From: Pseudoalteromonas piscicida
GTDB taxonomy: Bacteria > Pseudomonadota > Gammaproteobacteria > Enterobacterales > Alteromonadaceae
Direction: 5' to 3'
NCBI RefSeq assembly: GCF_000238315.3
Contig: NZ_CP011924.1
Coordinates: 207,501-271,500 of the forward strand
DNA: 64,000 nucleotides
The translations under genes were made by a program, and so were the position numbers. The notes beneath the pieces are model-generated. The model was not told the DNA's origin. It worked only from the letters and a program-made list of their open reading frames with translations, and made no database searches. Positions 56,423-64,000 of the stretch are shown in pieces. How positions within the stretch are numbered: position 1 is the first letter of the stretch; each line of letters begins with the position of its first letter.

Positions 56423-59400
56423 ATGACAAAACAAGGTAAACAGGTTCGTTCACGAGAGGCGAACAAAGTCAAAAATAAGTTGCCACAGGTAACTTCGCTT
56501 GCTAACCAAGTTGCTCATTTAGGTAGTCTAGTTGCAAAGCTCAATGCCAATTCGGCGACTAGTGCGCAGATCCAGCAATTAATTTCCATCATGACTCAAC
56601 TTAATGCCAGCGCGGTGTTAAGTCCACAGGCTTCATTCTCAGTACCTGAGTTTCAGGCACCTGCCGCTGGTGAAAATACTGTGCCTAGTAGCCAGTTGGT
56701 GCAGCAGGCTGAGCAGGTCATGTTGGCGTTGCCCGATTCTTTACAGCATGCGATAAGTGGCTTGTCTGAACGGGTTGCAGAACTGGATTTCAGCGCCGCA
56801 AGCCAAACCGTACAAGTTGAGTTGGCGGCATTAGCCGAACACGTTCCTTCACTTTTTAACGCAATTTCCGTTGCACCAGCCGTGACTGCGGCAACAAATG
56901 CATCGAAGCAAAGCCAATCTGTAACCGATGCTCAGCAGCAATTTTGCCTAGATGCAGCGTCATTGGGCCAAGCTTTGCCGGAATTTACAGCGAGTTTAGA
57001 TTTCGCTGCTTTGCCAAAGCAGCTGCTCGAAACAGGTAGTTTGTTGAGCAATATTGAGTTTGCAGAGGTACTCAAAGGAGAGCTTGGTTCGTTAACAGAA
57101 GCTGCTCCTGCGTTATTAACTCAATTTGGCTTTGACGATGCGGCAAATGTGGTGACGCAGTTTGCGCCAGCTGTGAATCAATTGGATATTCCTGGACTTA
57201 TTCAAGGCGATTTACAAAGTTTGCAGCAGGCTTTACCAAGCTTGCTAGAAGCCGTTGATCTTAAGGCATTGAACCAAACTCTTGCGCAAGAAATACCGGC
57301 GCTTGCACAACTTGATTTAGCCGGGCTTGCTAATGGTGAGCTGGGGTCGTTGGCCGCAACGTTACCAAATTTACTCGAGGCGGCGGGACTTGATGGTGCC
57401 GCAAACTCGGTATCTGCGGCTTTGCCAGCGCTACAACAATTGGACATAGGAGCAATTGCGGATGGTGATATCCAGTCGTTGCTACAAAGTGCTCCTGCAT
57501 TATTAGATGCATTGGATATGCAAGGTGCGTCACAGGCTTTTGGTTCAGTTCTTCCTATCGCTGAAAAACTCGATTTTAAGGGCTTAATGGATGGTGAGCT
57601 GAGCAGCTTAGTGGATGCCGCACCTGAAGTGCTTAGAGCATTTGAACTTGGCGATGCTGCGGATAAGCTACAAGCTGCGGTTCCTGGCTTAAAACAACTG
57701 AATCTCAAGCAAATTGCCAGCGGTGACGTATCAAGCCTTATGGCGGCAGGTCCTTCATTACTAAAGGCATTTGAGTTAGACGGTGCTGCTGGTGTACTCG
57801 AAGGCGCATTACCGGCATTAGAAAAACTGGATGTCGACGCGATTTTGGGGGGCGACATCAACTCCCTTGTAAGCGCAGGGCCTGAACTGTTGAATGCATT
57901 TGGGCTAAACGATGCGGCAAGTGTACTAGATCAACACGCTGATCTACTCTCCAATATTGATTTAAAAGGCGTTCTCAAGGGAGATCTATCTTCACTTACC
58001 AACAGCTTACCAGATTTATTTGGTGAGTTTGGATTAGACGGTATTAGCGATGATTTATCTGAGTCGTTTGCTGAGTTAGAAAGTGATGTTGAAGAGAAGA
58101 AATCTACGCGTAAAAAAGGACGCAAGAAGCGAGGCAGAAAGCGTAACAAGCGAGCTAGGTCTTCTAATCTAGCGGATAAACAAGAAACGTCGGCGGAGCG
58201 CGAGCACAAGCCGCGCAAAATCAACAAACGAAGCGCCAATAAACCCGCTTTGAAACTGTTGGACGGCGGGAAAGCTCCCAGCGTAAAAGCACAGTTAGAT
58301 AATCAAGCATCGCAACCAAAGTCCAAAGCAAAAGCCAAAAAAGTCAAAATGATGGCTGCCTCAAATGATGCTAGTTATCAAAAGCTTGGCAGTTTCTCTC
58401 CGGCTAAAGGTGGCAAACTTGGTCAGTTATTCAAGGGGTCTAAAAAGTTACTTGGGCGTGCGGCTGCACCGCTTAGTGTGGCGTTAGGTGCATTCGATGC
58501 GTTTACGGCATTAACTGATGACACGTTAACGACTAAAGAAAAAACCACTCAGGTTGGAGCTGCAGCGGGTGGCGCAGGCGGCGCACTCGCTGGCGCCGCA
58601 GCAGGCGCGGCAATTGGCTCGGTTATTCCTGTGGTTGGCACTGCAATCGGTGGCTTAGTCGGTGGTGCACTCGGCGCGATGGGCGGTGAGTCAATCGGAG
58701 GTTGGTTTGGTGACAAACTTGGTGGCTGGTTCTCTGACGATGCTCAGGACTCAGCGTCAGGCACCTCAAGCCCTTCGGTGACAGAGCGCTTGCTCGATAG
58801 CGCAACGAGTTTTGCCACTATGGGGCCGCTGGGCTTAATTAGCGACACCCTCGGTGGTTGGTTATCAAAAGGCGATGAACACGTTGCGCAAACAGACAAC
58901 AAAACGGCTGTGATTAGTACGCCTCAACACGGTGAAGCAACAAAAAACAGTGCACTCGACTTTGTTAAAAATAATGTCATTAATGAGCTGAATTTAGCCA
59001 CAGGCACGGCTGCTGCGTTTGCTGCTAATCAAGGGATGACAACCGGCAAAATTCACGGCGTCAGCAAGGCGGGTGATTTGGCAGGCAGAGCGTTAAACGC
59101 ACACACAGTATGGGAAACGCTCAATAATGATGGGCTTTCTGTTAAAGAAAAAGCGGCTGACATTGGTAGCACGCTAGGCGGCATGTTTTCTGCTGATGCT
59201 GTATCTGGTGCACTGTCAAAGAGCAAAAATCCCTATGTGAGAATGGCGGCCCCTATGGCGGGTTACCTTACCAACAATATGGTTGGTGATGCCATAAAAG
59301 GTTGGTTTAGCGATGACAAAACATCAGCCACCAATGAGGCTAAAGCACCAGATCCGAATAGTTTAAATCAACAGAATGTGAGTGCGAATAAACTATCTGA

Positions 59401-59581
59401 ATATTCATCGGCGCCGCAGCCGAGCGCTGCATCGGTAACGGTGAACGCCAATATCACAGTCAATGCAAAAGATGGCCAACAGGCTTATGAGGTTGCGCAG
59501 CAAGTGAAGCAAATTTTGGATCAGCAACAACAACAAGCTGAGCAAGAGCTTAGTGCTCGATATTACAATCAAGTGGCATAA
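56423..59581 (+). CDS. Tail tape measure protein (T)
   Basis: 1052 residues, the longest intact gene of the locus, in the P2 T position. N-terminal helical region; then eight 43-residue repeats at about 219-562, anchored on G(D/E)xxSL (GELGSL, GDLQSL, GELGSL, GDIQSL and so on). A strongly basic stretch follows (STRKKGRKKRGRKRNKRARS, about 580-600). The Gly/Ala-rich membrane-active-like segment is GGAGGALAGAAAGAAIGSVI (about 717-736). A C-terminal coiled coil ends AEQELSARYYNQVA. It sets tail length. The repeats suggest that tail length can change in 43-residue steps (inference). Confidence 0.92.
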   Translation: MTKQGKQVRSREANKVKNKLPQVTSLANQVAHLGSLVAKLNANSATSAQIQQLISIMTQLNASAVLSPQASFSVPEFQAPAAGENTVPSSQLVQQAEQVMLALPDSLQHAISGLSERVAELDFSAASQTVQVELAALAEHVPSLFNAISVAPAVTAATNASKQSQSVTDAQQQFCLDAASLGQALPEFTASLDFAALPKQLLETGSLLSNIEFAEVLKGELGSLTEAAPALLTQFGFDDAANVVTQFAPAVNQLDIPGLIQGDLQSLQQALPSLLEAVDLKALNQTLAQEIPALAQLDLAGLANGELGSLAATLPNLLEAAGLDGAANSVSAALPALQQLDIGAIADGDIQSLLQSAPALLDALDMQGASQAFGSVLPIAEKLDFKGLMDGELSSLVDAAPEVLRAFELGDAADKLQAAVPGLKQLNLKQIASGDVSSLMAAGPSLLKAFELDGAAGVLEGALPALEKLDVDAILGGDINSLVSAGPELLNAFGLNDAASVLDQHADLLSNIDLKGVLKGDLSSLTNSLPDLFGEFGLDGISDDLSESFAELESDVEEKKSTRKKGRKKRGRKRNKRARSSNLADKQETSAEREHKPRKINKRSANKPALKLLDGGKAPSVKAQLDNQASQPKSKAKAKKVKMMAASNDASYQKLGSFSPAKGGKLGQLFKGSKKLLGRAAAPLSVALGAFDAFTALTDDTLTTKEKTTQVGAAAGGAGGALAGAAAGAAIGSVIPVVGTAIGGLVGGALGAMGGESIGGWFGDKLGGWFSDDAQDSASGTSSPSVTERLLDSATSFATMGPLGLISDTLGGWLSKGDEHVAQTDNKTAVISTPQHGEATKNSALDFVKNNVINELNLATGTAAAFAANQGMTTGKIHGVSKAGDLAGRALNAHTVWETLNNDGLSVKEKAADIGSTLGGMFSADAVSGALSKSKNPYVRMAAPMAGYLTNNMVGDAIKGWFSDDKTSATNEAKAPDPNSLNQQNVSANKLSEYSSAPQPSAASVTVNANITVNAKDGQQAYEVAQQVKQILDQQQQQAEQELSARYYNQVA

Positions 59582-59595
59582 CGATAGAGGACTAA

Positions 59596-60027
59596 ATGAG
59601 CAAAGTTAATCATGCTAAACATATGATGCAACTGGGAGACTACAAGTTTTCAGTAAGCACCGCAGCGTTTAATAAGCTCCAGTACGATTCTCAATATCGC
59701 TGGGAAGCCCACAAATCTCAGACTGATAAGGACTCTCCGCCGATGCAATTTATTGGCGTAGGAGAGCAAACCTTAAACATTGAAGGGGTGATCTTCCCGC
59801 AAATTGTGGATAACGGCTTGAAGCAATTAGACATGATGAGAGATGAAGCCGCCAAAGGGGAGCCGATGACGCTTGGCTATGTTGAAGAAAGTGGGAAATC
59901 TAGTCCAAGCGTAGGGCGCGTGATGGGTAAGTGGGTCATCAAGCGGATAAGTGAAACGCGGACCTTATTTTTTAATGATGGGATCCCACGAGAAATCCAA
60001 TTTTCAATGGAGCTCAGCCGCTATTAA
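59596..60027 (+). CDS. Tail protein U
   Basis: 143 residues, P2 gpU-like: MMQLGDYKFSVSTAAFNKLQ, then RWEAHKSQTDKDSPPMQFIG and VMGKWVIKRISETRTLFFND. A baseplate/hub-associated assembly protein in P2-type tails. Single copy. Confidence 0.93.
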   Translation: MSKVNHAKHMMQLGDYKFSVSTAAFNKLQYDSQYRWEAHKSQTDKDSPPMQFIGVGEQTLNIEGVIFPQIVDNGLKQLDMMRDEAAKGEPMTLGYVEESGKSSPSVGRVMGKWVIKRISETRTLFFNDGIPREIQFSMELSRY

Positions 60028-60052
60028 GCGCGCTGGATGCTAAGGAGTCGTT

Positions 60053-60268
60053 ATGAGCAAAGGGGTAACTTATATTACGCGAGATGGTGATTGTCTCGAT
60101 CTCATCTGTTTTAAGCACTATGGCCGCAGTAGTGGCATGGTAGAAAAGGTGCTAGAAGCCAATCATGGCTTGGCAGAGCTTGGGCCAATTTATTCGGAGC
60201 AGATCAGTATTTTTCTTCCCGAAATCGCAAAACCTACTGTGTCTAAAGTGATCAATATTTGGGATTAA
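60053..60268 (+). CDS. Tail protein X (LysM-like)
   Basis: 71 residues, P2 gpX-like: TYITRDGDCLDLICFKHYGR then VEKVLEANHGLAELGPIYSE. The LysM-like fold is associated with peptidoglycan contact or hub assembly. It is 1 bp upstream of D. Confidence 0.93.
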   Translation: MSKGVTYITRDGDCLDLICFKHYGRSSGMVEKVLEANHGLAELGPIYSEQISIFLPEIAKPTVSKVINIWD

Positions 60269-60269
60269 T

Positions 60270-61280
60270 ATGGACTTACAACCGCATTATTCTATTAAAG
60301 CAAATGGCAATGAGGTATCAAAAACACTGAAGAACCGCTTGGCTGAGCTCAGTGTTACAACACGCACGGGACTGGCGAGTGATACCTGCTATGTACGATT
60401 TGACAATTTAGTTGACGCGCCCATTGCCTTACCCACACCAACGGATCAACTAGAAATTGCGATGGGATATAAAGAAGGCACCAAAGATCAGAGTGCTCCC
60501 TCAACCAAATTAGGTATTTTCGAAGTGGGCGCTTATGAATTGACTGGCCCCAATCGCTCGTTGACGTTTTATGGTAATAAAGTGCTATGGGATCAAGATT
60601 TTAAAGCACTAAAAATACGTTCGTGGCCAGAGCAGGGGAAGGATGAGCCGCTGATGCTGGACAAGCTTATTCAAGACATTGCTGGTGAGTATGGACTACA
60701 GGCAAAAATAGGTGATGCTTTTCAGGGCCGAGAAATACCGCACATTGAGCAAAGTGAAAGCGATATGCAATTGCTAAGCAAGCTTGCCGTGTAGTTTGAT
60801 GCAATCATGAAGATTGCGGATGACAAGCTTATATTTATGGCTAAAGGTACTGGAAAGTCGTTAACTGGCAAAGCTTTGCCTAGCGTGACGGTAAGTAAAA
60901 AGCAGCTGGTTTCATGGCAGCTTAATGCTAATCACAACAAGTTAGTCAAAGGGGTGCAAGCTTATTTTTACGATAAAGCGTTAGCGCAAAAAACATTGGT
61001 AAGTGTCGGTGGCGGTTCACCTAACACGACACTCTCTTACGTTTACCATAACGAGGCGGAAGCACAAACCGCGGCGACGGCCATGTTACAGCGTTTAAAT
61101 CGAGCGCATACCAGTGTGCAGCTTTGTGTGGTTGGCGACCCTAATTTATTAGCAGGTGGCGTGATAACTATCGAAGAGGTTGACGATAATCTCAACGGTG
61201 ACTGGTTTGTCTGTGAGGTCAAGCATGTAATTAATCACGTCGGCTTTAAAAGCTATTTAGTATGCGAAGCATTAGGTTAA
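60270..61280 (+). pseudogene. Baseplate hub protein D, interrupted by in-frame TAG
   Basis: P2 gpD/VgrG-like hub. A 336-codon frame (P2 D is 387) is broken only by TAG at 60792-60794. Before it is SDMQLLSKLAV; after it, in the same frame, FDAIMKIADDKLIFMAKGTG continues to 61280. A CAG-to-TAG (Gln) change is the simplest source, but the original codon is not known. N-terminal segments include LAELSVTTRTGLASDTCYVR and GPNRSLTFYGNK. If real, the stop removes the C-terminal half of an essential hub protein and the particle could not assemble. Confidence 0.85.
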
Positions 61281-61357
61281 GTTAAATCCCACATTTCTTA
61301 TACCAAGCGTCTGCGATTATCGCGTTGAGCGCTTCCTTCCTTAATTTTTTCCTTTCT

Positions 61358-61385
61358 CCCTGTGTCCCGCACAGGGTGTATTTTT
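61358..61385 (+). terminator. Tailocin 3' terminator
   Basis: 7-bp stem CCCTGTG / CACAGGG with a 5-nt loop, followed by TGTATTTTTAT. A second hairpin (TCTCATC / GATGAGA) follows at about 61387-61407. The rest of 61281-61554 upstream of lodA holds no gene. Confidence 0.8.
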
Positions 61386-61554
61386 ATCTCATCCATCACA
61401 GATGAGATATCACCCTTACTCCATGTGGGCCATCCTCATTTTGAGGCTCTGGCCTCTTTCCTATCTGTAATTCAATGTAATGGTGTAAGTCAGAAATAGC
61501 TTCTACACTGCAGTAATGCTTCATGAATTGAACTACTGGAAAAAGGATTACAAC

Positions 61555-63483
61555 ATGTCACATCACTGCAATCAAAATCCCATTGTTTCAGCGGCCATAT
61601 ACCCACCCATAGGTGTAATGCGGGTTGGTAACAGCCCAGATGAATTTTTTATTGGCCCTGAGGTCGATACCGCCATTCCAAGAGAGATGAATTACTATCG
61701 CGATAGCACGGGAGCGTTGAAGCGCCAAGCCGCGCGCTTTCGTATTTATGGATTGGACGCTGAGGGCAACATCGTTAAAGAACTCACTTGCGACGATGGC
61801 ACTTCTATCATTTGGCATGCACGCTTGGCTAATCAAAAAGCATCTTGGTATGAGTTTCAATTAGTGTTGGATATTCCAGAGGCGGCAGAAGCTGAGCCGA
61901 GTTTACTACGCAACCTCAATGTAAACGACCGTAACAGCTTGCTCATTGATGGTGGAGCGCAGCAGATCAGTGGTATTGCTTCAGGGTGCGGTTGTAGTCG
62001 CTTTGAAGGATGCTTTGCCGATAAAAAAGTTTACTTAGGCGAAATGCGTACCGATGACAAGGGCCGCTTACTTATGCTTGGTGGACACGGGGTGTCAGAA
62101 AATCCTCAAGGCCACGAGGCGATAACTTTCGGTAATAATGAAGGCTGGTACGATGATACTTCGGACGGCCCTGTAACTGCTGAGGTGAAATATCAAGGCA
62201 AAGCACTTGATGTGAAACCTGCATGGGTTATTTGTGCGCCACCAGATTACGCGCCAATGCAAAAATCTCCGCGAACCATGTGGGATTTAATGCGTCAGGT
62301 TGCAGTTGATGCCAAGATGCTACCAGCACCTGAAGGTAACCCCTCCTTTAGTAAAGACATTCTGCCAATTTTCCAAAGGTTAACCGATTTACAATGGGTT
62401 AATGCGGGATTTGCCGCAGGGTTTGGCTGGAATAGCCCCTTTGATTTTACTTCAGAGACTTGGATCAGCCGTTTAAATGACAATTCACGCACATGGCAAG
62501 AAGCAAGACGTAATCTCTTTAATAACTTTAGACAGATAGAAAAAGTCACCACGGCGGATGAAAAACATAGTTGGAACCCTAAATTTGCCGCTACCGCTCC
62601 GCAGTTGTGGCCTTGGTTGTACGGCGATGCGATGAGTGTAGATGCCGATGACTCGCCAAGGCAGTTTGTCACCCTGACAGACATTCAGTTGAATATGTTA
62701 CAGCAGTGGTCGAATGGCGAATTTGACTCTGATTACGACCCTTGTTATTGCCCCCCAACCAGCATTGATGAAATTCCGGTTGCTGAGCAGCCTGAGATGT
62801 TAACTAAAGCGGCGATGGAGTTCTGTTTAGCGGATGCTTTCCACCCTGGATGTGAAATGACTTGGCCAATGCGTACAGTGGGCATGTATAGCGAGGCTTT
62901 CCGTCTTAAACATTCAGAAGATACTGCACCGACCCACGGCACCAATTATGGCGTGGAAATGACATCAGAAATCGCGCTGCATTCGAGCGGCCCATTAAAA
63001 ACGGGGCAGGTTGCTGGTGGCATTACACGTTGGATGGCCATTCCTTGGCAAACAGACACCGCGAGTTGTCGCGATGGCTACAATGAAGCGTACGACCCTT
63101 ATTTACCGACCTTTTGGCCTGCACGAGTGCCAAATAATATGCTTAGCGAGCAAAATTATCACCGGGTAGTCGATGAAACTAAGCCATTTGCAGAGCGACA
63201 AGCAGCATTTAATGATCGGGAGCTGTGGCTAAACGATTTGCCGATAGGCCCTTCAACCAACTATATTGAGCAGATCAACAGTATGATCACTGGGTTTGGT
63301 CAATTGGCGGTGGTATTACCGAAAACAGAAAAAGGCGTAACTGGTTTTCCAACCACCATGCAAGTAGGGTTAACACCAGTCAAAGCGGAAAAACTGCTGG
63401 CTGCGGATAATAACGAAAGCATGCGAGATTGTCGTCCTGATTTGTCACAAACCGACAAAGCACACCGCCGGAATCGCAAATAA
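61555..63483 (+). CDS. LodA-like quinoprotein amino-acid oxidase (CTQ family)
   Basis: 642 residues from MSHHCNQNP, which has an AAAAAGGA site; a frame 13 codons longer has none. It begins with the family's IYPPIGVMRVGNSPDEFFIG and contains AARFRIYGLDAEGNIVKEL and KKVYLGEMRTDDKGRLLMLG. The C-terminal TRWMAIPWQTDTASC and PTFWPARVPNN hold candidate Cys and Trp for the cysteine tryptophylquinone cofactor; the exact pair cannot be fixed here. Characterised relatives oxidise lysine (LodA) or glycine (GoxA) and release hydrogen peroxide, which is antibacterial. Substrate is unknown for this one. The activating partner follows 11 bp downstream. Confidence 0.9.
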   Translation: MSHHCNQNPIVSAAIYPPIGVMRVGNSPDEFFIGPEVDTAIPREMNYYRDSTGALKRQAARFRIYGLDAEGNIVKELTCDDGTSIIWHARLANQKASWYEFQLVLDIPEAAEAEPSLLRNLNVNDRNSLLIDGGAQQISGIASGCGCSRFEGCFADKKVYLGEMRTDDKGRLLMLGGHGVSENPQGHEAITFGNNEGWYDDTSDGPVTAEVKYQGKALDVKPAWVICAPPDYAPMQKSPRTMWDLMRQVAVDAKMLPAPEGNPSFSKDILPIFQRLTDLQWVNAGFAAGFGWNSPFDFTSETWISRLNDNSRTWQEARRNLFNNFRQIEKVTTADEKHSWNPKFAATAPQLWPWLYGDAMSVDADDSPRQFVTLTDIQLNMLQQWSNGEFDSDYDPCYCPPTSIDEIPVAEQPEMLTKAAMEFCLADAFHPGCEMTWPMRTVGMYSEAFRLKHSEDTAPTHGTNYGVEMTSEIALHSSGPLKTGQVAGGITRWMAIPWQTDTASCRDGYNEAYDPYLPTFWPARVPNNMLSEQNYHRVVDETKPFAERQAAFNDRELWLNDLPIGPSTNYIEQINSMITGFGQLAVVLPKTEKGVTGFPTTMQVGLTPVKAEKLLAADNNESMRDCRPDLSQTDKAHRRNRK

Positions 63484-63494
63484 TAAGGGCTAAT

Positions 63495-64000
63495 ATGGCT
63501 GAAAGGAAATCGGATATTGTCATTGTAGGTGCAGGCATTGCTGGATGCATTGCTGCACTTGCTTTGCATCCCCACTATCAGGTCATAGTAGTCGATAAGC
63601 TCGCTACAGCTAAAGACAAAGTGGGCGAGTGTTTACCGCCAGCGGCCTCTAGAATTCTCAAAAAGCTTAACCTGTTGCACTTATTACAAAGCCCGGAACA
63701 TCTCACTTGTCACGGTATGATTTCGTTTTGGGGCAGTGAATCGCCTACCATAGTGGATAACGTTAAAAACCCCGATGGTTTGGGGTGGCACATTCATCGG
63801 CAGCATTTTGAACAGCAGCTTCGTGATCAATTAGTGCTTCGTGGTATCCCTTTGTTATCCTCTACAAAGCTCACTGATGTGGTGCAAACACAATCAGGGT
63901 GGCAAGTTAGGGTTGAAGGCTGCGACACTGACATGTCTATCACGACAACACTGCTTATTGATGCCACCGGTCGCGCCTGTCATCTGGCGAGGCGACTCGG
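63495..64000 (+). CDS. LodB-like FAD-dependent maturation protein (3' end outside window)
   Basis: First 168 codons of a flavoprotein: IVIVGAGIAGCIAALALHPH (FAD-binding GxGxxG at residues 12-17), GECLPPAASRILKKL and LLIDATGRACHLARRLG. In the family the lodB product is needed to form the quinone cofactor in LodA, probably by oxygenating the tryptophan. The adjacent LodA-like gene supports this assignment. Confidence 0.9.
   Translation, partial: MAERKSDIVIVGAGIAGCIAALALHPHYQVIVVDKLATAKDKVGECLPPAASRILKKLNLLHLLQSPEHLTCHGMISFWGSESPTIVDNVKNPDGLGWHIHRQHFEQQLRDQLVLRGIPLLSSTKLTDVVQTQSGWQVRVEGCDTDMSITTTLLIDATGRACHLARRL

Noticed and set aside
16782..61280. Complete prophage.
   Set aside because: No integrase, repressor/replication block, terminase, portal, capsid or head-completion genes are present, and no flanking att repeats were seen. 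Only tail, lysis and regulatory genes remain.
18538..61280. Type VI secretion or a metamorphosis-inducing extracellular contractile system, as known from Pseudoalteromonas luteoviolacea.
   Set aside because: Gene content and order (V, W, FI, FII, E, E', T, U, X, D) are P2-tail type. No Tss membrane-complex genes, AAA+ ATPase of the extracellular systems, or effector genes are visible.
29288..61280. Programmed stop-codon readthrough or alternative genetic code explaining the TAA, TGA and TAG codons.
   Set aside because: All three stop types are affected, no recoding signal is seen, and TGA, TAA and TAG are used as normal stops by neighbouring genes. Mutation or sequence error is simpler.

Overview
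This window is probably a marine gammaproteobacterium of the Pseudoalteromonas type. The 23S/5S rRNA sequence, the dispersed intergenic palindromes of the ATACCAATTGGTAT kind, the spondin-domain/two-component pair and the LodA-like quinoprotein oxidase all fit that genus. This is recognition by eye; no database was searched.

Layout. (1) 1-2165: the 3' end of an rRNA operon on the + strand, with a partial 23S gene, five tandem 5S genes at an exact 155-bp period and a terminator. (2) 2452-16357: housekeeping genes on the - strand. These are a sensor kinase/response regulator pair with two spondin_N-domain envelope proteins, a flavin amine oxidase, a glutathionylspermidine-synthase-like ligase with DUF1190 and DUF350 partners, a PilZ protein and EttA. 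(3) 16557-61376: a P2-type contractile tail locus on the + strand. It has regulators, lysozyme, holin and every tail module, but no integrase, replication, terminase, portal or capsid gene, so it reads as an R-type tailocin rather than a prophage. (4) 61555-64000: a lodA-like quinoprotein oxidase and the start of its lodB flavoprotein partner.

The unusual part is the tailocin baseplate/fibre region (18538-52219, about 34 kb). P2 has one J-I-H-G set. Here there are five J (baseplate wedge) genes, each followed by its own I gene, its own H-type collar/fibre gene and its own tip and small accessory genes. A sixth module, built on a DUF4815 protein, has no J or I. Within module 1 a second tip/accessory pair is present. 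The whole block lies upstream of V and W, whereas in P2 J-I-H-G follows V-W. Tube, sheath, tape measure, U, X and D are single copy. The layout suggests one tail trunk able to take several alternative, or mixed, wedge-plus-fibre sets.

Two cautions. First, four perfect tandem duplications of 1091, 1508, 1188 and 1170 bp occur in 43 kb, and the right-hand end of each lies in or at the edge of a repeated element. That pattern is what unmerged contig overlaps would produce, so the duplicated genes may be artefacts. Second, five tailocin genes carry one lesion each (three in-frame stops and two G-run indels). Either the locus is decaying or the sequence has errors; raw reads would decide.
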